Positions 6,054 through 10,467 of a stretch of DNA of 10,467 nt are shown one piece after another. The notes under the pieces are model-generated. The model saw only the letters and a list, made by a program, of their open reading frames with translations, made no database searches and was not told the DNA's origin. The translations under genes and the position numbers were made by a program. Source of the stretch: Gemmatimonadota bacterium (GTDB lineage Bacteria > Gemmatimonadota > Gemmatimonadetes > Gemmatimonadales > GWC2-71-9); NCBI GenBank assembly GCA_003220955.1, contig QHTW01000012.1, positions 1 through 10,467 on the forward strand, in the 5' to 3' direction. How positions within the stretch are numbered: position 1 is the first letter of the stretch; each line of letters opens with the position of its first letter.

Positions 6054-8273
6054 ATGCTCGCACTTGCGGTCGATTCGACGTACTGGCAACAACGCGTCGC
6101 CTACGAGATCGTTGCCTCGGTCGACGAGCCGAGCGGCGTGCTGAGCGGCAATGTCCGCATCACGTACGTCAATCAGTCGCCCGACACGCTCCGCGACTTC
6201 TACGTCCACCAGTACCTGAACGCGTTTCGTCCAGGCTCGCGCTGGGCCGCGGCCGATTCCGCCGAGCAGCGTGTGCGGTTTCAGCACATGCGGGATCCCG
6301 ACTATGCGTTCGAGCGGATCACCTCCGCGACGGTGATGGGAGGGCGGCGCCCGCCGGACTATCCGTACGCCCCCGACTCGACGATTGCGCATTGGCGGTT
6401 GCCGAGACCGCTCGCGCCCGGCGATTCGCTCGTGGTCGACATCGCGTGGCAGGCGCGTCCCTCGACCCTGCCGCGACGTCAAGGACGACAGGGACGGCGC
6501 TTCGACTTCGCGCAGTGGTATCCGAAGGTCGTGGTGTATGACAAGTACGGCTGGGAGGATCATCCGCTGTATCCGGCGGGTGAGTTCTACGGGGAGTTCG
6601 CAAGCTACGACGTCACGCTCGATCTTGCCGCGGATCAGGTGGTCGGTGCGACGGGCGTGCCCGTGGAAGGTGATCCTGGTTGGGAAAAGGCGGCGGTCGG
6701 GGCGGTCGCATCCGGTGGAATCGATTACCAACGGAGCTATTACGGGCGGGCGGGCGGTCAAAACCGATGCGGGGCGATGGCTTCCGGCCGCAAATGCGTC
6801 CGACTCTACGCCGATTCCGTCCACCACTTCGCCTTCTCCCTGAACCCCGAGTACCGCTACGAGCAGGGCCGCTACAAGGACGTCGTCGTGCATGTCCTGT
6901 ATCAGCCCGGCGACAGCGCAACGTGGGGAAAGGGGATCGCGGTCCAGCGGACCGAGACTGCGCTCGCCTGGCTCGATTCGCTGTACGGCAAGTTCGCGTG
7001 GCCGCAGATCACGAACGTCCACCGCATCGAGGGCGGTGGCACCGAATTCCCCATGATGATCATGGACGGCAGCGCGGGTCTCGGCCTCATCATCCATGAG
7101 CTGGGGCACAACTACACGATGGGGATCCTCGCGAACAACGAATGGCGCGAGGGCTATCTCGACGAGGGATTCACGAGCTTCCAGACCGATTGGTTCTTCG
7201 AGACCCACGGCCAGCCGTCACAGTATGCCGACGTCGAGACCGAAATCCTGCTCTGGGATCTCGATCGCTGGAGCGAGCCGGTCTCGATGATCAGCGACCG
7301 CTACCGCGACTTCGCGACCTACAACACCATGATCTACGAAAAGGGCGCCCTGTTTTACGAGCAGCTGCGGTACATCGTCGGCGACGGCGTCATGCGCCAG
7401 ATCCTCCGCACCTACTACGCCCGCTATCGCCTGAGGCATGTGGACGAGGATGCGTTCCGTAGCGTCGCGGAAGAAGTGTCACATCGCGATCTACGATCGC
7501 TCTTTGGCCAGTGGCTGCATGGGACGCCGCTGATCGATTATCGACTGGACAAGGTCCAGCGCTGCCGGCTCGCTGATGACCGCTGGCTGACGACGGTCAC
7601 CATCAGCCGGCAAGGCGACGGCTGGATGCCGGTCGAAATCGGCGATAAGGACACGATCTACGCGCGCGCGACCGGCCAGGCCGAGCGCGAGCGCGTGGAG
7701 TTCGTCTCGACTCGCAAGCCGGGACGGCTGATGCTCGATCCCCGGCAGCGCGCGCACGATTGGAACGCGCTGAACAACTACGAAAAGCGCGGGCTGGTCG
7801 GGTCACGAGGGAAGGATGTCTTGCGCCTCGAGAATCCGACGCGCCAGGTGTCGCGGCGTGATCGGACCGTGACCGCCTTGCTGCCGCTCGTCTGGTACAA
7901 CGACTACGGGGGCGTTACGGGAGCCCTGCAGTCGCGCTCGAACTACCTCGGCCGGTTCGAAAAGAACGTCGCGGCGTATTCGTACGCGTTCGACACCAAC
8001 GCGACACACCGCGAGGGCTTCTATTTCCGCCTCGCCAATCCCGTGAGCCACCCGATCCCGCGGACCGAGGCCAGCGCCGCGGGATGGACCGTCGAAGGAC
8101 GCTCCGGCATCGCCTTGCACGCCGATCGCGCCCTGCGCGAGCACCTGACCTTCGGCGCCGACCGCCACGCGGGCTTCGATGCCATCTGGATGACGGTGAG
8201 CGACCTCGGCTACGTGGACGGGCGGCTTTGGATAACGCGGGGACCATCGAGGCCGGGCCATGGGGCGCGGTGA
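6054..8273 (+). CDS. M1-family zinc metallopeptidase joined to an outer-membrane barrel; peptidase part, up to the frame break
   Basis: Gluzincin aminopeptidase signature: GGTEFPMM (residues 328-335, the GxMEN-like substrate loop), HELGH at 348-352, then 18 residues to Glu371 in LDEGF, which together make the HEXXH-X18-E zinc site. The YEKGA motif (Tyr428) and the QWLHGTPLIDYRLD close of the helical domain also fit M1. The N-terminal beta-saddle (residues 1-250) begins DSTYWQQRVAYEIVASVDEP. Residues about 500-580 form an Ig-like domain, ending with a DP...HDWNALNN stretch. From about residue 605 the pattern changes to barrel strands (LLPLVWYNDYGGVTGALQSR). At 8229-8233 one G appears lost (CTT TGG then GAT in another frame). 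The unrepaired frame stops at TGA 8271-8273 after a short nonsense tail. ATG 6054 is the best start I can see, but it gives no signal peptide. Alternatives ATG 5949 and TTG 5979 do not help. Confidence 0.9.
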   Translation: MLALAVDSTYWQQRVAYEIVASVDEPSGVLSGNVRITYVNQSPDTLRDFYVHQYLNAFRPGSRWAAADSAEQRVRFQHMRDPDYAFERITSATVMGGRRPPDYPYAPDSTIAHWRLPRPLAPGDSLVVDIAWQARPSTLPRRQGRQGRRFDFAQWYPKVVVYDKYGWEDHPLYPAGEFYGEFASYDVTLDLAADQVVGATGVPVEGDPGWEKAAVGAVASGGIDYQRSYYGRAGGQNRCGAMASGRKCVRLYADSVHHFAFSLNPEYRYEQGRYKDVVVHVLYQPGDSATWGKGIAVQRTETALAWLDSLYGKFAWPQITNVHRIEGGGTEFPMMIMDGSAGLGLIIHELGHNYTMGILANNEWREGYLDEGFTSFQTDWFFETHGQPSQYADVETEILLWDLDRWSEPVSMISDRYRDFATYNTMIYEKGALFYEQLRYIVGDGVMRQILRTYYARYRLRHVDEDAFRSVAEEVSHRDLRSLFGQWLHGTPLIDYRLDKVQRCRLADDRWLTTVTISRQGDGWMPVEIGDKDTIYARATGQAERERVEFVSTRKPGRLMLDPRQRAHDWNALNNYEKRGLVGSRGKDVLRLENPTRQVSRRDRTVTALLPLVWYNDYGGVTGALQSRSNYLGRFEKNVAAYSYAFDTNATHREGFYFRLANPVSHPIPRTEASAAGWTVEGRSGIALHADRALREHLTFGADRHAGFDAIWMTVSDLGYVDGRLWITRGPSRPGHGAR

Positions 8274-8944
8274 CGAGTCGTCGTGGCGATCGGCTGTGGC
8301 GAGCGCGGGCCGCTGTGCGCGGCGGGGTCGTGTACCGCAATCCCGGCCAAGGCCAGCAGACGTCGACGCGCTACGACGTCGAGGGGTTTGCGCGTGCCAC
8401 CGGTGAAGTGAGCGTACGGACGCGGTACCTCGGTGCTCGTCTGTTCGCCGGCACCTACCTGGCTCCAACGGCGCCGCCGCTGCAACGTCGCATCATGCTG
8501 GCCGGCGCCGATCCCTACCAGACATTCACGAATCCCCTGCTGCGCAGCCGCGGGGCGCTGTTCGTCCGTCCCGACTTCCATTATCAGGCGCCGGGCGACG
8601 CCAACCTCCGTGCGTTCCGGCCCGACCTGGGTGGCCGCTGGGCCGTCGCGCTGAACCTCGAGGGTACCAAAACGCTCCTGAAAAAACCCGAGGTCGCGCT
8701 CATGGCATTTGTGGATGCCGGCCTCGTGGATCCACAGGCGGTGCCGCCGTCGAGGTTGGGCCGATCGTACACCGCGTTGTACGACGGCGGATTCGGGATC
8801 GTCGCGCGGCCGCACATCAACGAGCTGGCGTGGACGATGCGTTTCGAGCTGCCCTTCGTCGTCAATCGCTGGGACTACGCGGCCGATGGCCCCGACAAGC
8901 GGGTGCGATTCCGGTGGCAAGTGAGCCTGGAGCCGAGCTTTTGA
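8231..8944 (+). CDS. Omp85-like C-terminal barrel of the M1 peptidase fusion, after the frame break
   Basis: This continues the gene above in the next frame (DNAGTIEAGPWGAV onward). With the upstream strands it makes about 360 residues, the size of a 16-stranded barrel. Features typical of Omp85/surface-antigen barrels can be seen. NLRAFRPDLGGRWAVALNLE resembles the L6 'RGF/RGY' loop plus following strand, with Ala replacing Gly. MAFVDAGLV matches the common 'FvDaG' strand. GGFGIVARPHINELAWTMR and FELPFVVNRW match the last strands. The protein ends in Phe (RFRWQVSLEPSF). No POTRA domain lies between peptidase and barrel. The repaired fusion is about 963 residues. Family assignment is by eye and needs a profile search. 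This piece has no plausible start of its own; its stop TGA 8942-8944 overlaps the TTG start of the ferredoxin gene. Confidence 0.75.
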   Translation, partial: DNAGTIEAGPWGAVTSRRGDRLWRARAAVRGGVVYRNPGQGQQTSTRYDVEGFARATGEVSVRTRYLGARLFAGTYLAPTAPPLQRRIMLAGADPYQTFTNPLLRSRGALFVRPDFHYQAPGDANLRAFRPDLGGRWAVALNLEGTKTLLKKPEVALMAFVDAGLVDPQAVPPSRLGRSYTALYDGGFGIVARPHINELAWTMRFELPFVVNRWDYAADGPDKRVRFRWQVSLEPSF

Positions 8945-9492
8945 ACGACCGGCGCGCATTCTTCCAGAGCACGATCGGGAAGCTGCTCCAGGAGGTCGCG
9001 AGGCGCACCGAGGAGCGGGTCGCGCCGAAGCGCTGGTTCCGTCCGCCCGGCGCGGCGCCCGAAGTGGCGTTTGTGGCGGCATGCACGCGCTGCGGCGACT
9101 GCATCGACGTCTGTCCGGTGCACGCCATCCTCAAGATGCCGGCGAACGGCGGCGGGCTTGCGGCCGGGACTCCCTACATTGATCCGACTAGGCGCGCCTG
9201 TATCGCATGCGAGGATATGCCCTGCGCCCATGCCTGCGAAACCGGGGCCCTAACCCCGATCCCCTGGTCCCAAGTTCACATGGGCATCCTCGAGCTGGAT
9301 CCACAGCGCTGCATCACATTTCAGGGCGCGGCATGCGGCGTCTGCGCGCGCGCCTGCCCAATCGGTGAGCGTGCCCTCGCGCTCGACGACCGCGGTCGTC
9401 CCGTGCTGAAGCCGGAAGGGTGCGTCGGCTGCGGCGTATGTGTGACGGCATGCGTCACGATCCCATCGTCGCTGAAGCTGAGGCTTGCGTGA
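8941..9492 (+). CDS. NapG-like ferredoxin-type protein with four [4Fe-4S] motifs, 183 aa
   Basis: I start at TTG 8941, which overlaps the previous stop as TTGA and has GGAG at 8929-8932 with an 8-nt gap. Upstream in-frame codons would read through the barrel gene. Sixteen cysteines fall in four groups: CTRCGDCIDVCP, CIACEDMPCAHAC, CITFQGAACGVCARACP (first spacer widened to 7) and CVGCGVCVTAC. This order, with the ...PC...C...GAL second motif, is that of NapG/MauN-type electron-transfer ferredoxins. The N-terminus NDRRAFFQSTIGKLL looks like a twin-arginine motif, but the segment after it is amphipathic and charged, with no hydrophobic core. Export is therefore doubtful and it may be a peripheral cytoplasmic protein. 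No nitrate reductase or quinol-oxidase gene is nearby, so its redox partner is not known. Confidence 0.88.
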   Translation: MNDRRAFFQSTIGKLLQEVARRTEERVAPKRWFRPPGAAPEVAFVAACTRCGDCIDVCPVHAILKMPANGGGLAAGTPYIDPTRRACIACEDMPCAHACETGALTPIPWSQVHMGILELDPQRCITFQGAACGVCARACPIGERALALDDRGRPVLKPEGCVGCGVCVTACVTIPSSLKLRLA

Positions 9493-9842
9493 GCGAGCTG
9501 CCCTATCGGGTAGAAAAGCCGTGGGGATACGAGGTCATCTGGGCGAAGGCCGACCGCTACGTCGGGAAGATTCTGCATATCGAGCCGGGGCAGGTGCTGT
9601 CGTTGCAGTATCACAACAAGAAGGATGAATCGATCTACGTCCTTTCGGGCGAAATCATCCTGCGAACTCAGCAGGGCGACACGGTGACGGAGCGGCGCGT
9701 GCGCGCCGGTGAGGCATTTCACGTTCCTCCCAAACAGATCCATCAATTCGAGGCCGTCGTGGTAACCGATCTCCTGGAAGCTTCCACCCCCGAGCTGGAC
9801 GACGTCGTCCGGCTCAAAGACCGCTACGGACGGGTGCCATGA
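9489..9842 (+). CDS. Small single-domain cupin, mannose-6-phosphate isomerase type II-like, 117 aa
   Basis: It starts at GTG 9489, overlapping the ferredoxin stop as GTGA, with GAGG at 9480-9483. The protein opens PYRVEKPWGYEVIW, the entry sequence of the cupin domain found at the C-terminus of type II phosphomannose isomerases / mannose-1-phosphate guanylyltransferases. Cupin motif 1 is PGQVLSLQYHNKKDESIYVLSG in two joined strands, with one His and a Glu as likely metal ligands (the usual second His is missing). Motif 2 is GEAFHVPPKQIHQFEA. It ends DDVVRLKDRYGR, also typical of that domain. A role in sugar-phosphate isomerisation or epimerisation is likely from its coupling to the nucleotidyltransferase gene downstream, but stand-alone cupins of this type are often of untested function. 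Confidence 0.88.
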   Translation: MSELPYRVEKPWGYEVIWAKADRYVGKILHIEPGQVLSLQYHNKKDESIYVLSGEIILRTQQGDTVTERRVRAGEAFHVPPKQIHQFEAVVVTDLLEASTPELDDVVRLKDRYGRVP

Positions 9843-10467
9843 AGGTGATCATGCCGATGGCAGGGAAGGGCACGCGGCTCCTGCCGCTGACGAAGCGTGT
9901 GCCCAAGCCGCTCGTGAATGTCGCGGGCCGGCCCGTGATGGACTACGTCATGGACGCATTGCGGCGCGCGGGAGAGCTCGACGAGCTGATCATCATCACC
10001 GGCCACTTGAAGGAGAAAGTCGAAGAGTACGTCCGAAAGCATTACGACATTCCCGCGCGCTTCATCGAGCAGAAAGTGCTCGACGGGACGGCCGGTGCGG
10101 TGAATCTGGCCCGGCCGTACGTCGACGGACCGGTGATCGTGATCTTCGTCGACACGCTCTTCGACGCCGATTTGTCGATCGTGAAGACGACCAAAGCCGA
10201 CGGCATCATCTGGACGAAGGAAGTGGAGGACTACCAGCGATTCGGGGTCGTCGTGACCGACAAGCAAGGTCACATGACCAGGATCGTGGAAAAGCCGAGT
10301 ACGCCGATCTCGCGGCGCGCCAACATCGGGCTGCAGTATGTGAAAGACTGGCGCACCCTGTTCGAGGGGGTCGAGCACGTCCTCAAGAGCCCGCCAGGGA
10401 AGGGGGGCGAGTTTTACCTGACCGACGCCTTTCAGTACATGGTGGATAAAGGAAAGCAGCTGTTCGT
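9839..10467 (+). CDS. Sugar-1-phosphate nucleotidyltransferase, partial (3' end beyond window)
   Basis: It starts at ATG 9839, overlapping the cupin stop as ATGA. 209 codons are visible and the frame is open at the window end. The N-terminal signature MAGKGTRLLPLTKRVPKPLV (G-x-G-T-R...PKPL) is the NTP-binding loop of the NTP_transferase family (GlmU/RmlA/GalU/ManC relatives). Also present are DGTAGAV (base-binding region), VIVIFVDTLFDADL (the metal-binding Asp strand, with Val where most members have Gly before Asp), RFGVVVTDKQGHMTRIVEKP and EFYLTDAFQYM. The enzyme would join a sugar-1-phosphate to NTP to give NDP-sugar for polysaccharide, LPS or glycan synthesis. The sugar and the nucleotide cannot be told from this part. 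The mannose-type cupin upstream makes GDP-mannose or a related sugar a fair guess. Confidence 0.92.
   Translation, partial: MKVIMPMAGKGTRLLPLTKRVPKPLVNVAGRPVMDYVMDALRRAGELDELIIITGHLKEKVEEYVRKHYDIPARFIEQKVLDGTAGAVNLARPYVDGPVIVIFVDTLFDADLSIVKTTKADGIIWTKEVEDYQRFGVVVTDKQGHMTRIVEKPSTPISRRANIGLQYVKDWRTLFEGVEHVLKSPPGKGGEFYLTDAFQYMVDKGKQLF

Noticed and set aside
5976..7208. 410-codon open frame on the minus strand opposite the M1 domain.
   Set aside because: Composition is that of an antisense shadow in GC-rich DNA (no motifs, Arg/Val/Asp-rich, no ribosome site), and the other strand holds the complete M1 catalytic motifs.
8830..8940. Upstream in-frame ATG 8830 as start of the ferredoxin.
   Set aside because: It would add 37 residues read out of frame through the barrel gene, with no conserved look. 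TTG 8941 has a GGAG site, stop/start overlap and a typical RRxFF opening.
8210..9082. 290-codon open frame on the minus strand opposite the barrel and ferredoxin start.
   Set aside because: Arg/Pro/Gln-rich with no recognisable domain; the plus strand here has the coherent barrel and Fe-S sequences with coupled starts.
9420..9488. ATG 9420 as start of the cupin.
   Set aside because: The extra residues are the ferredoxin's last Cys motif read in another frame. GTG 9489 gives the standard PYRVEKPWGYE opening and a GTGA overlap.
9824..10378. 184-codon minus-strand frame opposite the nucleotidyltransferase.
   Set aside because: Shadow of the plus-strand gene, which has the G-x-G-T-R and PKPL motifs.

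Overview
GC-rich (roughly two-thirds G+C by eye) bacterial chromosome segment from a diderm. Signal peptides, a lipoprotein, two outer-membrane barrels and a very long Asp-box 'glycosyl hydrolase'-type propeller protein are a combination I associate with Gemmatimonadota or a related soil lineage. That placement is inference from gene content, not a database result.

Layout. (1) 2-899, plus: 3' part of a streptogramin-lyase-like (Vgb) beta-propeller gene, broken by a frame-changing deletion near 251. (2) 903-4124, plus: a TATAAT promoter and a secreted 1053-residue protein with eleven Asp-boxes, a Gly-rich linker that forms a strong G-quadruplex motif in DNA, a FlgD-like/Ig-like domain and a helical tail. 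(3) 4129-5950, minus: a two-gene unit of a putative lipoprotein (frameshifted near 5695) followed by a small outer-membrane beta-barrel protein. It converges on gene 2 with only 4 nt between stop codons, and a 17-bp hairpin lies just past the junction. (4) 6054-10467, plus: a tightly coupled row of four genes. The first is an M1 metallopeptidase whose C-terminal third looks like an Omp85-type barrel (1-nt frameshift near 8230). It is followed by a 16-cysteine NapG-like ferredoxin, a small PMI-like cupin and a sugar-1-phosphate nucleotidyltransferase cut by the window end. The last three start inside the previous stop codon (TTGA, GTGA, ATGA).

The most notable object is the M1 peptidase-Omp85 barrel fusion, which resembles in design the patatin-Omp85 (type Vd) proteins: an enzyme attached to its own outer-membrane barrel. 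Three of the genes carry a single frame break. This points either to assembly/sequencing error in this contig or to gene decay. The coding signal resumes cleanly after each break, so the proteins are described as they would read if repaired.

No tRNA, rRNA, CRISPR array, insertion sequence or phage gene was seen.
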